NCBI GenBank assembly: GCA_021785515.1
Contig: JAJYEX010000003.1
Location: forward strand, 1-64,000
Origin: Pseudomonadota bacterium
GTDB lineage: Bacteria; Pseudomonadota; Gammaproteobacteria; Acidiferrobacterales; UBA6901
Reading direction: 5' to 3'
Length of the DNA: 64,000 nt
Below are positions 44,033 to 53,395 of this stretch, piece after piece; the stretch's first letter is position 1; the number at the start of each line of letters is the position of its first letter. The translations under genes were made by a program, and so were the position numbers. The notes under the pieces were generated by a model, which had not been told where the DNA came from, did not search any database, and saw nothing but the letters and a program-made list of their open reading frames with translations.

Positions 44033-45120
44033 CTCAACACCGCCTCATAGTGCTGAACCATGGTGTCGACCGAAAATCTGGTGGCCACGCGAGCCCGTGC
44101 GGCCGCACTGAATGCCCGCCTTGTTTCTGGATCCGTCAGCCGGCGTATCGCGACCGTCAAAGCCATGCTGTCGCCGGGCGGACAGAGAAATCCGCATTCC
44201 CCGTGAACAATCATCTCGGATGCTCCGCCTATATCGGACAGAATTACGGGCAAGCCAGTGGCCATTGCTTCAAGCGCTGCGTTGGAAAACGTTTCCACCG
44301 CAAGCGATGGAAGAACGAAAAGATCCATGGAGCTGAGAAGCGGTCTGACATCCCCGGATCGTCCGGTGAACTGAACCGCTTCCCCAAGCCCCATGCTGTG
44401 CACCAGTCCACGCACCGTGGCAAGTTGTGGGCCGTCGCCCACTAGCAAAAGCCGGACCGCAAGACCTTCCTGACGCAGCCGTGCGATGGCGTCCAGCAAT
44501 ACCCGATGGCCTTTTTCCGGACGAAATTGCGCAACCATCCCGAGCGTCAATTCCCTGCCTGACCGCGGCGGAGTCCCAGTCAGATCGGCTGGGGTGTAAT
44601 AGTCTAAATCAACACCGTTGTAAATCACTGTGGTCCGGTCAGCGTGCAAGCGATAGCGCCGGACCCACGCCCGTTGCTGCGCAAAGCTGCCGAAGACCAC
44701 CGTGTCAGCGTGCCGCATCAGAGGCGCGTACAGCAGCATCTGTAAGCGCTCATATGAGGAATGAAAGTCAGTCGTGTTGACGCTTACAACGTGGCGGAGC
44801 GGTAGAGAAAGCTTCCGTCCTGCTAGTCGTGTGTACAGCATGGGAAACTGGTTAACACTCCAAACGAGTGCGATGCGTCGCCGCTCAAGGTAATCGTGTA
44901 GCCGGCCCAGTACGTCACGATCGACACGTTTTCGCCGCGCAAGCTGCAGAATTTCCACTTCGGCTGCCACCATTGGCAGCAGGTCCTGGGGGTCTCCGAG
45001 CACACCCAGGTGCACTTCCCACCCTCTTCGGGCAAGACGGTTCGCCATGGAAACGGTTTTCTTCTCCGACCCCCCGACACAGAGGCTTGAGAGAACGAAC
45101 ATGCAGCGGTTTGCATTCAT
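44026..45120 (-). CDS. Glycosyltransferase family 4
   Basis: The 364-residue product starts CMFVLSSLCVGGSEKKTVSMANRLARRGWEVHL, a typical GT4 opening, and has MVAQFRPEKGHRVLLDAIARL, LVGDGPQLATVRGLV and LPSLAVETFSNAALEAMATGLPVILSDIGG with the EX7E acidic pair. It overlaps the polymerase/ligase gene by four bases and the hydrolase gene by seven, so the three are translationally linked. Confidence 0.92.
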   Translation of the reverse strand: MNANRCMFVLSSLCVGGSEKKTVSMANRLARRGWEVHLGVLGDPQDLLPMVAAEVEILQLARRKRVDRDVLGRLHDYLERRRIALVWSVNQFPMLYTRLAGRKLSLPLRHVVSVNTTDFHSSYERLQMLLYAPLMRHADTVVFGSFAQQRAWVRRYRLHADRTTVIYNGVDLDYYTPADLTGTPPRSGRELTLGMVAQFRPEKGHRVLLDAIARLRQEGLAVRLLLVGDGPQLATVRGLVHSMGLGEAVQFTGRSGDVRPLLSSMDLFVLPSLAVETFSNAALEAMATGLPVILSDIGGASEMIVHGECGFLCPPGDSMALTVAIRRLTDPETRRAFSAAARARVATRFSVDTMVQHYEAVLRC

Positions 45121-46475
45121 CGAGCCCGACGAAACTGAGGCGTAGCAGGTGCCGCGTTACGCGTGGAAGCCATAACTGGTGTGTTTGCGCTGGCCCGCGC
45201 CTCTGAGCGTTCGCGCACGTAACGCGCATAGCCGGCAAGGATGCCAAATGTAAACGACCAGATTATGTAGACGTTAATTGGAACTGAAAGCATAAATGTC
45301 CACAACACGATGAACATGGCTGACAGAATGCATTGATACAGAAGCCGGTCATGGGGGCGCACTGTTCTGCGAAAAAAGCGAAATACGTCCCGACCGAGCC
45401 AAGCCGTCAAAAACAGGCCCGCGAATCCGACTTCGACCCACATTTTTAGAAACATGTTATGGGTGGCGATCACTGTTCCCAGAATCTGGTAGATGTGGGC
45501 GTGATATGTGCCCCAGCCGAAGCCCACGAACGCGGCGAGTGGATGCAGTGTAAATAGACGCAGAATTGCTGCCCATACGAAAGTGCGACCAGAGGAGATG
45601 ATGTCAATAGTCGAAAAGCCCTCGCTGCGCAGCAGCTGGTTCGTGTGGTGGTTGCCGGCGAAGAGCCTCATCCGGTCAAGCGCATCCTTAAGAAAATGAC
45701 CGTGAGTGACCAGGGCGAACGTGAGAACTCCGACAGCGCCGAGCGCAAATACCCGAAGAAAGAACGCGTACTGTCGGGTCCAGATCATCAACAGGAAAAA
45801 TTCTGCCGCCAGTGCCAGCATTGCGCCCCGGGAACCGGAAAGGGCAATCCCTGCAATGGAAGTCAGTATCAGGAACAGATACAGCAGACGCGCCCCCTGC
45901 AAACGGGAACGCACGTAAAGATAATACGTCAGCGGTATGAACATGGCCAGCGAATATGCCCCTTGGTTGGAGTAGCTCGCGTAGCTGGCAAAACGGGTGT
46001 GGCCCTGTGACAGCACATGCTGGTAGAAGGGATTTATGCCGGTAACGTAATAGCTGAGCGCCAGAATGTTGAGTAGACCGAAGGTGATGACAACGGCGCG
46101 CAGCGGGCGCAGACCGGCTTCGGGCCGCGCGGTGAGCAGGTAGGCAATTCCGTACAGCAGGAACGGGTCGAACAGTTCGTTCTTGTAGTCAACCAGCATG
46201 TTGAAGGCCACAAGGTGAGCACCGTCTGCCAGCACCGGTGCGTAAAGCATGCTGAGTGGGGCCAGTACGAGCAGCACCGCCATAGCTTTGCCCCCGGGAA
46301 GGCTTTTCAGCAGCGACAGACGGTTCATGTAGAAAATAAGAATCGAAACGCAGGCCAGGTAGAGGACCACGTTCTTGATGCTCAGTCCGGTAATGGCGCT
46401 AGGCGCGACGTACAATTTTGCAACCACGATCATAGCCAGGACGCCGAAAAACAGGATCTGATTCAGGGGGCGCAT
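45117..46475 (-). CDS. O-antigen ligase/polymerase family membrane protein (Wzy-like)
   Basis: The 452-residue product has about ten to twelve membrane helices and a large periplasmic loop. The RGAMLALAAEFFLLMIW and later GFGWGTYHAHIYQ regions resemble the Wzy_C/O-antigen ligase family. In a Wzx/Wzy-type pathway it would polymerise repeat units in the periplasm. The flippase gene lies directly upstream and chain-length and export genes further up, giving the full set. Polymerase versus ligase cannot be told from sequence alone. Confidence 0.82.
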   Translation of the reverse strand: MRPLNQILFFGVLAMIVVAKLYVAPSAITGLSIKNVVLYLACVSILIFYMNRLSLLKSLPGGKAMAVLLVLAPLSMLYAPVLADGAHLVAFNMLVDYKNELFDPFLLYGIAYLLTARPEAGLRPLRAVVITFGLLNILALSYYVTGINPFYQHVLSQGHTRFASYASYSNQGAYSLAMFIPLTYYLYVRSRLQGARLLYLFLILTSIAGIALSGSRGAMLALAAEFFLLMIWTRQYAFFLRVFALGAVGVLTFALVTHGHFLKDALDRMRLFAGNHHTNQLLRSEGFSTIDIISSGRTFVWAAILRLFTLHPLAAFVGFGWGTYHAHIYQILGTVIATHNMFLKMWVEVGFAGLFLTAWLGRDVFRFFRRTVRPHDRLLYQCILSAMFIVLWTFMLSVPINVYIIWSFTFGILAGYARYVRERSEARASANTPVMASTRNAAPATPQFRRAR

Positions 46476-46563
46476 CGAGTTACTCTTTGAATCCTTGTCA
46501 CTTTAAAGGTTGGTGAAATGGCAAAGACTGGTCGTGGCAGTAGTACGAAGTACTTTGCCGTGT

Positions 46564-48024
46564 TCATGGCGACTCTTTCCGTCGCAGAATCAGAGTCGAA
46601 ATCTCGCCCACCGTCACCGCACGAGACAGGTGAACTAATAGGCCAAATGTTGCCACTGCTGCCATCGACCAAAACGCAAGGGTCAAAAGCCCATTTTTCG
46701 GTACTATGGCGAGCACTGCAGCGGTAAATGTTCCTGCAGTCACGATTTTGACGAAAGCGGACAGAAAGTCACCTGACGGACGCAGAGCGAGCGCCTTCCG
46801 CAGCAGCATCTGGACGATTACAACGGTAACGGCCTGGGCGACAGCTGCACCCGGGAGTCCATACGAATGTGTCAGCAGCAAAGTAAGCGGAACATCCACG
46901 GCCAGCGCTGTGACGCTGGAACCGAGGATTAGCAAAGGACGCTCCTCAAGTCGCGCGGCGACCCAGGTGAGTTCGTTTAGACCGTACCCAAGTCCGAAAA
47001 TGCCAAGCGCCGTTAGAATAAGGAGCATGTGTTGACCGAGGGCCAGAACTATCTGGGGAAACCACAGTTGCAATAGCGGCCCAAGTACGTCAGCGAGCAT
47101 GACCACGCCCAGGCACGCCAGAACGAGGAAGTACAGCTCGCAGCGCTCCCAGACGAACGCCGCGCGTGCACGACTGCCGGTATCCCAGAGACGGGGCAGA
47201 TGGGAATTGAGATAGACCAGAAGTGGCTCGTCGGTAGCCGCAAGGAAGCGGGCAAGGACGTAGGCGATATTAAATGCTCCAAGCGCTCGTGCACCCAGGA
47301 AATACGGCACTACGAGACGCGGCACCGCAGCGAGGTTGCCCTCCGTTATCGCCATAGCCGCGAATGGCCAGGAGAAACGCAAGTACGTCCTGATGACCCG
47401 CCAGTTGAATCGTGGGCGCCCAACTTCCAGACCGAGAATCAGACACATGACTGCAACCACCGTCCACGAGGTTGCAGTCATGACAACTATGCCCGGGGTC
47501 AGGGTGCGCCAGACATAGATGGCTGCGGCAAAGGCCAGATACGGAAGGATGTCCTTCAAGAACCGGAAAAAGGCAGCCTGTTTCAGCCGCCGACGGCTGT
47601 TGAGGTAAATCTGCAAGAGCGATCCGATGCTTTCGGATACAATCAATGGGGCCGCCACGGCAATGGCCAGTTTAAATTTTCCGCCCAAAAACAGGTGGCT
47701 GAGTGTTCCGGCCGCAAGAAACAGCGTCGTACAGAGCGCCAGTGCAATGATGGTGCTGAAAATGATCGGTGACCAGAAGATTTCCCGTAGCCGCTCCGTC
47801 TCATGTTCATCCACCGATGAGCCATAGCGCAGCACTGCCTGGCCGAGCGCGAGTTGCGCAAAACCGGTCAGGATAAGTACGTTGGTCGTGACCTGGACGT
47901 AGGCGCCGTAGGTGGCAAGCCCTAGGGCATGCAGGATGATCGGGATCAGAAAGATGCCCTTCAGCCTGTTGGTCCAGCTGAGCACCACGATCGCCAGAGA
48001 GTCCGTGGCCTTCTTCGTCAGCAT
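46564..48024 (-). CDS. Polysaccharide flippase (Wzx, MATE-like exporter family)
   Basis: The 486-residue product has about twelve to fourteen hydrophobic segments, beginning AIVVLSWTNRLKGIFLIPIILHALGLATYGAYVQV, the standard opening of Wzx-type flippases that turn lipid-linked repeat units to the periplasmic side. It lies between a methyltransferase gene and the polymerase gene. Small gaps on both sides (about 46 and 88 bases) suggest co-transcription. Confidence 0.88.
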   Translation of the reverse strand: MLTKKATDSLAIVVLSWTNRLKGIFLIPIILHALGLATYGAYVQVTTNVLILTGFAQLALGQAVLRYGSSVDEHETERLREIFWSPIIFSTIIALALCTTLFLAAGTLSHLFLGGKFKLAIAVAAPLIVSESIGSLLQIYLNSRRRLKQAAFFRFLKDILPYLAFAAAIYVWRTLTPGIVVMTATSWTVVAVMCLILGLEVGRPRFNWRVIRTYLRFSWPFAAMAITEGNLAAVPRLVVPYFLGARALGAFNIAYVLARFLAATDEPLLVYLNSHLPRLWDTGSRARAAFVWERCELYFLVLACLGVVMLADVLGPLLQLWFPQIVLALGQHMLLILTALGIFGLGYGLNELTWVAARLEERPLLILGSSVTALAVDVPLTLLLTHSYGLPGAAVAQAVTVVIVQMLLRKALALRPSGDFLSAFVKIVTAGTFTAAVLAIVPKNGLLTLAFWSMAAVATFGLLVHLSRAVTVGEISTLILRRKESP

Positions 48025-48070
48025 CCTGGGTGCCTACCCTCCATCCTCGGATCGCGGAGGGGAACCTGTT

Positions 48071-48823
48071 TCAGGCCGGCCGTTCCACGACAACCGTGCT
48101 TCCCTTCACGTTACCCCGCTCACTGAATAACGTCTTTGTCGGGGCGTCATACCAGGTCATGGCGCCGTAGCGCGCGGCGTTGTTGTTCAGTCCCAGGTAT
48201 AGCCGCCCCCCCGGGCGCAAATGCGAAAGTGCATCATCCAGAAAGAATTCCCATTCCGCCCGAGACCACTCATCGGACCGTTTGTGGTTGTTGAAGCACA
48301 CCAGAAACGCCGATATGAGATCAAATGTTCCGTCGACTGCCAGCGCCTCATATGGGCGTATCAGCAATGATTGTTTTTTGCACCGATGAGCATAAAACAT
48401 CTGATCATAAACCAGTCTTTCGATGTCTGAAAAGAAATTCTCCGGGATGTCGATGCCTAGAGCCTCGTGTCCAAAATGCCGACACACAGCCAGGAAATAG
48501 CCTGGTCCGCACCCAAGATCAAGGATACGTCGGCTGGGTCCGGCGTGTAGACCGGCCCGAGCCGCCTGGACAATCGCGCTCCGTAGCCAGAAGGCGTGAT
48601 CCGGATACTTGGCCGCACTCTTAGGATCGCGCTCGTAGTCAGATCGTACTTGCGTGCGTAGCCGATCCAGGGCTTTAGCATCGATTTCGTGCAAAATTGA
48701 GCGATAGGTCTTTTCAAGCGACTTGGCGCCGAATCCGGAACAGCCGATCAGTTGTCGCTCCCACCTGAGGTGCTCGTATACGCGTCGCGGAAGAATGTAT
48801 TTGGCCAAGTCACGCGCCGCCAT
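48071..48823 (-). CDS. Class I SAM-dependent methyltransferase
   Basis: The product has the SAM motif RRILDLGCGPGYFLAVCRHFGHEALGIDIPENF and LRPGGRLYLGLNNN, and probably methylates a sugar or lipid-linked intermediate. The ATG at 48823 has GGAGGAA nine bases upstream and overlaps the end of the preceding glycosyltransferase gene by 14 bases; an ATG at 48859 would extend the overlap to 50. From 48823 the length is 250 residues, normal for the family. Confidence 0.87.
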   Translation of the reverse strand: MAARDLAKYILPRRVYEHLRWERQLIGCSGFGAKSLEKTYRSILHEIDAKALDRLRTQVRSDYERDPKSAAKYPDHAFWLRSAIVQAARAGLHAGPSRRILDLGCGPGYFLAVCRHFGHEALGIDIPENFFSDIERLVYDQMFYAHRCKKQSLLIRPYEALAVDGTFDLISAFLVCFNNHKRSDEWSRAEWEFFLDDALSHLRPGGRLYLGLNNNAARYGAMTWYDAPTKTLFSERGNVKGSTVVVERPA

Positions 48824-50102
48824 TTTTGGGGTTCCTCCGTCGTATGTGCATCTCAGCATCCGCGATTAGTTGCCCGTACAGCGCGCGGTAGCGTTCCATC
48901 ATTGATGCAAACTGATCGTAGCGTAGACGTCCGGAAACGGCACCAGCCGCAAGCCGTTCACGAAGATCGCCGGTCTCTGCCATACAGCGGATGTGTTTGG
49001 CCAAAGCCTCTGCATTGCCTTTTGGAAAAAGAAGGCCGTTACGCCCATTTTCGATCATGCCTGAAATGACCGTGATATCACTTCCGATCGCCGGCAGCCC
49101 ATTGAATAGTGCTTCAGAGAGCGCGAGCGGACGCGCCTCGGCCAGTGATGGAATGATGAAAACATCCGAGAGCGCGTAGTATTCATGTACGCGTTCATGT
49201 GGAACCTTGCCAGTAAACTGCACCCGATCTGCAAGTCCGGAATCGGTGATCCGGCCGCGCAACGGCTCTAAAAGCCCTCCGTCGCCAACAAACAAAACGT
49301 AAATCCGGTGTTGTCGCATAAATTCAGCGCCCAGTCGCTCGAGTGCGGCAACCAGAACGTCGGGACCTTTGAAGGTTTTTACGGTACCGAGGCACAGAAA
49401 TACGAGATCATCGGGCGGAACATGACGCAAAGCCCTTAGCTCCGCGCGGCTGTGTTTCGGGCGCAGAAATGGCAGGTAGGAATGGATTGTTTCGACCGGG
49501 TAACCGTACCGGCGCATATACTCATCAGAGATCATGTCCGATACTCCGATACGTGCCGCCGCGTGGCGGAAATAGACCTTATGCAGCCAGTCGGGTTTCG
49601 CCGGAAGCATGTGGCCGCTCGAAATCCGCAGGACATACGGAATGCCGTACCGTCGTGCCAGCGCCATTACATGGTAGTACTGAAAGAGGTGCCCACTCGA
49701 ATAGGGGATATGGATCAGGCCAATCCGGTCACGGTTACGCCGTATGAAGTCCACGTGGTGCGCCAGAGTAAACACGGTTTGCAGACGGCCGAAAGGACTG
49801 CGGATATCGCGGACACGGATCCGAAATTCGGGAAAACGCCGGTCGCACTCGGCCAGCACCGCCAACGGAAAATGTTTGCTGAGCGTTTTGGCAAAGTAAT
49901 AGTGGAAGATCTCAATGCCACCCGTGTGGCAGGGATAGAGTACGTTGGTCAGAAGCACGATCCAGTTTCGGCCATGCCGCCTTGTCGCGCCCTCCGGGTT
50001 CACATGGGCAGCTTCCCGGTTGGCCACGTTAGGCTGTTGTGCCCGGCCTAGTCCAGCGATCAGCGTGGACGGACGGCTTGGCCTGCGCACCCCGCTCACC
50101 AT
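48810..50102 (-). CDS. Glycosyltransferase family 4
   Basis: The product is 430 residues; the family part begins after about 45 polar residues (WIVLLTNVLYPCHTGGIEIFHYYFAKTLSKH). It has FLCLGTVKTFKGPDVLVAALERL, FVGDGGLLEPLRGRI and IPSLAEARPLALSEALFNGLPAIGSDI. The assigned ATG overlaps the UDP-sulfoquinovose synthase gene by seven bases; a later start is possible. Direct coupling to that gene makes this the best candidate for adding the sulfonated sugar, which is inference. Confidence 0.9.
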   Translation of the reverse strand: MVSGVRRPSRPSTLIAGLGRAQQPNVANREAAHVNPEGATRRHGRNWIVLLTNVLYPCHTGGIEIFHYYFAKTLSKHFPLAVLAECDRRFPEFRIRVRDIRSPFGRLQTVFTLAHHVDFIRRNRDRIGLIHIPYSSGHLFQYYHVMALARRYGIPYVLRISSGHMLPAKPDWLHKVYFRHAAARIGVSDMISDEYMRRYGYPVETIHSYLPFLRPKHSRAELRALRHVPPDDLVFLCLGTVKTFKGPDVLVAALERLGAEFMRQHRIYVLFVGDGGLLEPLRGRITDSGLADRVQFTGKVPHERVHEYYALSDVFIIPSLAEARPLALSEALFNGLPAIGSDITVISGMIENGRNGLLFPKGNAEALAKHIRCMAETGDLRERLAAGAVSGRLRYDQFASMMERYRALYGQLIADAEMHIRRRNPKNGGA

Positions 50103-51244
50103 CGGGCATTTTTGCCCATGAACCTGGACGCGTCGATATCATCCTGATGATTTCGGGCCAGAACGAGCATCTCCATGAGTACCTCATCGGTCAGAAGATG
50201 AGGTCGAAGGCCGAGGGCATCGAAGGCAGCGTGCGCGGGGTGGTAATAATGACTTTCCGATTCCATCCGCGGATTGGGAACCGACCGGATTTCAACCTTA
50301 AGGTCGAGCGCGCTTGCAGCATTCGCCACCTGTTCCGCCAATTCACGAACTGAAAACGTCTGGGTGAACTGGTTCATCACACGCAGTTCGCCGGCTGATG
50401 GCGGTGTGTCGATCGCAAGGCGCACGCACTGCAAGGTGTCAAGCAGGTTAAGATAACCGCGCGTCTGTCCGCCCTCTCCGTAGACGGTCAGTGGATACCC
50501 GGCGGCCGCCTGAACGACAAACCGGTTCAAAACCGTACCAAACAGTTCATCATAGTTCAGAAAAGGCAGAAGCCGGTGTTCCTGGCGGTTTTCCGGGGTA
50601 AAAACGCCGTAAACCGGCCCCTGCATGAGATCTGTGACACGCAATTTCCAGGTGCGTACGTAAAACCAGATCAGATCAGTATCCTGGATCTTGGTCGTGT
50701 GATACAGCGACCCAGCAGCGCGTGGGTACAAGAAGCGGTCCCGTCGGCCCTTGTGTTCGATTTCCAGCCAGCCTTCTTCGATATCGATATTCGGGGTGCC
50801 ATATTCACCCATGGTTCCGAGTTTTACGATATGGGTCTGCGGGCAGAATTCCCGCACCGCAAAGATTACGTTCGCAGTTACAGTGAGATTGTTCTGCAGC
50901 GTCAGCATCGCGGCTCGACGGTTCAGCATTGAGTACGGGGCGGAAGGCTGCTCAGCGTAATGTACTATGCACTCCGGCTGTGACGATGCCATGACAGATG
51001 AGATGAATTCCCATTCACGCAGATCGCCAACCTCATGCCGGATCGTGTACCCAGAAAGCTTCTGCCAAAGTTTCACGCGCTCCGGCAGTGGCGGTACGGG
51101 GTAGAGAGGTGCAACATTCTCCTCCAAGCACATCTTGCGCCGCAGGTAATTGTCCGCCACCGTCACCTCGTGGCCGCGTGCCGAAAGATCCATCGCAGTG
51201 GGCCAGCCGAGATAACCATCACCGCCGAGAATCAGAATTTTCAC
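50096..51244 (-). CDS. UDP-sulfoquinovose synthase, SQD1/SqdB/Agl3-like
   Basis: This enzyme makes UDP-sulfoquinovose from UDP-glucose and sulfite. The product of about 382 residues shares long signature runs with SQD1: GGDGYLGWPTAMDLS, LGTMGEYGTPNIDIEEG, NRFVVQAAAGYPLTVYGEGG, TRGYLNLLDTLQCV and NQFTQTFSV. Counted from the GTG at 51244, the catalytic set is Thr144, Tyr181, His182 and Lys185, almost the same spacing as Thr145, Tyr182 and Lys186 of plant SQD1. The GTG has GGAGGG eight bases upstream; an ATG at 51271 is the alternative. Setting inside a glycosyltransferase operon, not beside sqdX-type lipid genes, points to a polysaccharide product. Confidence 0.88.
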   Translation of the reverse strand: MKILILGGDGYLGWPTAMDLSARGHEVTVADNYLRRKMCLEENVAPLYPVPPLPERVKLWQKLSGYTIRHEVGDLREWEFISSVMASSQPECIVHYAEQPSAPYSMLNRRAAMLTLQNNLTVTANVIFAVREFCPQTHIVKLGTMGEYGTPNIDIEEGWLEIEHKGRRDRFLYPRAAGSLYHTTKIQDTDLIWFYVRTWKLRVTDLMQGPVYGVFTPENRQEHRLLPFLNYDELFGTVLNRFVVQAAAGYPLTVYGEGGQTRGYLNLLDTLQCVRLAIDTPPSAGELRVMNQFTQTFSVRELAEQVANAASALDLKVEIRSVPNPRMESESHYYHPAHAAFDALGLRPHLLTDEVLMEMLVLARNHQDDIDASRFMGKNARW

Positions 51245-51328
51245 GGCGCCGCCCTCCGATACTGCGGCCATATTCTTATGGCGCAGTATCGATGTCCCAA
51301 GCGTGTGAATCCGCCGCGTCTGTGAGGC

Positions 51329-52399
51329 TTAGCGGCCATCGGCCGCCTCCGACCGTGCTGCCTCGTCAAGAATGCCAGAGGAAATCAGAAAGTCCTTGAT
51401 CTGTTCGATGCCCATGCAGTCCTCGGAAGACGAGATATAAGCCCTTTCTACGCCAGGATGAACCAGGTTCGGGTAGACGTGATCAACATGCTTGTACATG
51501 AAACGGTGCGCAGGAAGGGTCACAAACATGTCTTCAAGTTCCTGGGAGCGGTGGGTTTCCTCATCACTCATCAATTCCTCGTAGAGTTTTTCGCCTGGCT
51601 TTGAACCTATATAGGTCATTTTGATATCGGCGGGATCCCGTCCATAGCGCGGTGCCAGCAGCTCGATCATCGCCTGCGCAAGATCCAGAATTCTTACCAC
51701 AGGCATCTTGGTGATAAACACTTCACCGCCGCGTGCGAGCATCACCGCGCGGATCACGAGCGCGGCAGCTTCTGATACCGACATGATAAAGCGCGTCATG
51801 CGCTCGTCCGTGACCGTCAGTGCCTGGCCTTCGCGAATCTGTTTCGCAAAGATCGGCACTACGGAGCCGCGCGAACCCAGTACGTTTCCGAACCGGACGC
51901 TTGCAAGCACGGTGGAACCGTGCGAGCCGGTGATGTTAGCCGCCGTAATCAGCTTTTCACCCATCAATTTGGTCGTACCCATGACGCTCGTCGGGTTGAC
52001 CGCCTTGTCGGAACTCGTGAACAGTACGTTGGCCACGCCCGCCCGGCGCGCGGCATGAATAACGTTTTGCACCCCGTGAATGTTGGTCTGTACCGTGTCG
52101 AATGAATTGTATTCGGCGAGATAGACGTGCTTGTGCGCAGCAAGATGAAATACTGTGTGCGCGCCCACGAATACTTCCTCGAGTTTATCCCGGTCCCGCA
52201 CGTCCCCGAGGAATGCGCTTACGCGGCCGCCATTAGTGTAGCGTTGCCCCTGCAGGAATAGCGCCGATTCGTTGTTGTCGAGGATCCGGATTTCTGCCGG
52301 CTGGTGCTCGCGCAGCAGAACGTCCACGAGTTCAGATCCAACGGTACCCGAGGCGCCCGTCACCACGATGGTCTGGTTTTTGAAGTAGTCGCGATTCAC
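51329..52399 (-). CDS. Nucleotide-sugar 4,6-dehydratase, CapE/FlaA1-like short SDR
   Basis: The 356-residue product has the NAD motif VVTGASGTVGSELVDVL, and the active-site run FTSSDKAVNPTSVMGTTKLMGEK. Met stands where most SDRs have the catalytic Tyr, as in CapE-type inverting UDP-GlcNAc 4,6-dehydratases. It should give a keto-deoxy amino sugar precursor. The GTG at 52399 overlaps the stop of the upstream epimerase gene as GTGA, a clear coupling sign, and is preferred over the ATG at 52441. Confidence 0.85.
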   Translation of the reverse strand: MNRDYFKNQTIVVTGASGTVGSELVDVLLREHQPAEIRILDNNESALFLQGQRYTNGGRVSAFLGDVRDRDKLEEVFVGAHTVFHLAAHKHVYLAEYNSFDTVQTNIHGVQNVIHAARRAGVANVLFTSSDKAVNPTSVMGTTKLMGEKLITAANITGSHGSTVLASVRFGNVLGSRGSVVPIFAKQIREGQALTVTDERMTRFIMSVSEAAALVIRAVMLARGGEVFITKMPVVRILDLAQAMIELLAPRYGRDPADIKMTYIGSKPGEKLYEELMSDEETHRSQELEDMFVTLPAHRFMYKHVDHVYPNLVHPGVERAYISSSEDCMGIEQIKDFLISSGILDEAARSEAADGR

Positions 52400-53382
52400 A
52401 GCTTGGCCCCCACATGGTAGTTTTCTCGAAACCATGCCCACGTCTGCTCCAGGCCTTGGTGCAGTGACATCTTCGGCTCATAGCCGATCTGGCGGCGGGC
52501 TTTGGATATGTCGGAAAAGCTGCGGACGATTTCACCTTTACGCGCACCCACGTGCCGGATTTCCACCTGGATCCCGAGATCGCGTTCCACGACGCGACGC
52601 ACCTGTGCAGCGATCTCGTTGACCGTGCTTTCGTGAAATGTCGCGATCTGAAAGGTTTCGCCACCCGTGTCGGAATCAAGTGCCCCAAGGATGGCGGAGC
52701 ACAGATCGTCGATATAGATGAAATCCCGTGTCTGTTCGCCGTCCCCGTAAATAATAAGCGGTTCTCCTTCAAGCGCTGAACGGAAGAAACGGGCAACAAC
52801 GCTGCCTTTATGGGCCGATCCGGGACCATAGACATTCGAGAAGCGTAGAGCGGTGGTGCGGATTCCGAATGAGTGAAAGTATGCGCTGCAATATCCTTCC
52901 CCGGAAAGCTTTGATGCTCCATAGGGGGACATGGGGCGGGCCGGAAGACCTTCGTGCACCGGAGGCGTAGTTTCGCCCAGCGGGGCGCTTGAGGAGGCAA
53001 AAACGAACTGTCGTGTGCCCTGTTGCACGCAGGCTTGTAGCAAATTAAGCGTACCGAGCACGTTAGTCTCACAGTCGAACAGCGGTGATTCGATGCTTGG
53101 CATGACGCCGCTCTGGGCGGCGAGGTGCACGGTTGCCTGGGCCCCGGTGAGTGCTGCGGCACAGGCGGCCGGATCGCGGATATCTCCGATCATGAGGTCG
53201 ATTTTGGTGCTATCTGCAGGCCAGCCGGACGCCTGCTGAACGGTAGCCACGCGTGCGAGCTCGCCCTGTGTTCCGACAGAAAGATTGTCCAGAATCCGGA
53301 CACGGTCGCCACGATTCAGCAGAATTCGTGTCAGATTGCGGCCGATGAAACCGCAACCTCCGGTAATCGTAATCGATTTCAT
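52396..53382 (-). CDS. NAD-dependent sugar-nucleotide epimerase/dehydratase (GalE-like)
   Basis: The 328-residue product is an extended SDR: ITGGCGFIGRNLTRILLNRGDRVRILDN at the NAD site, DVRDPAACAAAL-type acid strand (here DIRDPAACAAAL), catalytic YGASKLSGEGY and RFSNVYGPGSAHKGSVV. It resembles UDP-glucose 4-epimerases and UDP-glucuronate epimerases; the substrate cannot be set by eye. It overlaps the dehydratase gene by four bases and follows the GT2 gene by 13. Confidence 0.88.
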   Translation of the reverse strand: MKSITITGGCGFIGRNLTRILLNRGDRVRILDNLSVGTQGELARVATVQQASGWPADSTKIDLMIGDIRDPAACAAALTGAQATVHLAAQSGVMPSIESPLFDCETNVLGTLNLLQACVQQGTRQFVFASSSAPLGETTPPVHEGLPARPMSPYGASKLSGEGYCSAYFHSFGIRTTALRFSNVYGPGSAHKGSVVARFFRSALEGEPLIIYGDGEQTRDFIYIDDLCSAILGALDSDTGGETFQIATFHESTVNEIAAQVRRVVERDLGIQVEIRHVGARKGEIVRSFSDISKARRQIGYEPKMSLHQGLEQTWAWFRENYHVGAKL

Positions 53383-53395
53383 CGTGACCTAGTCC

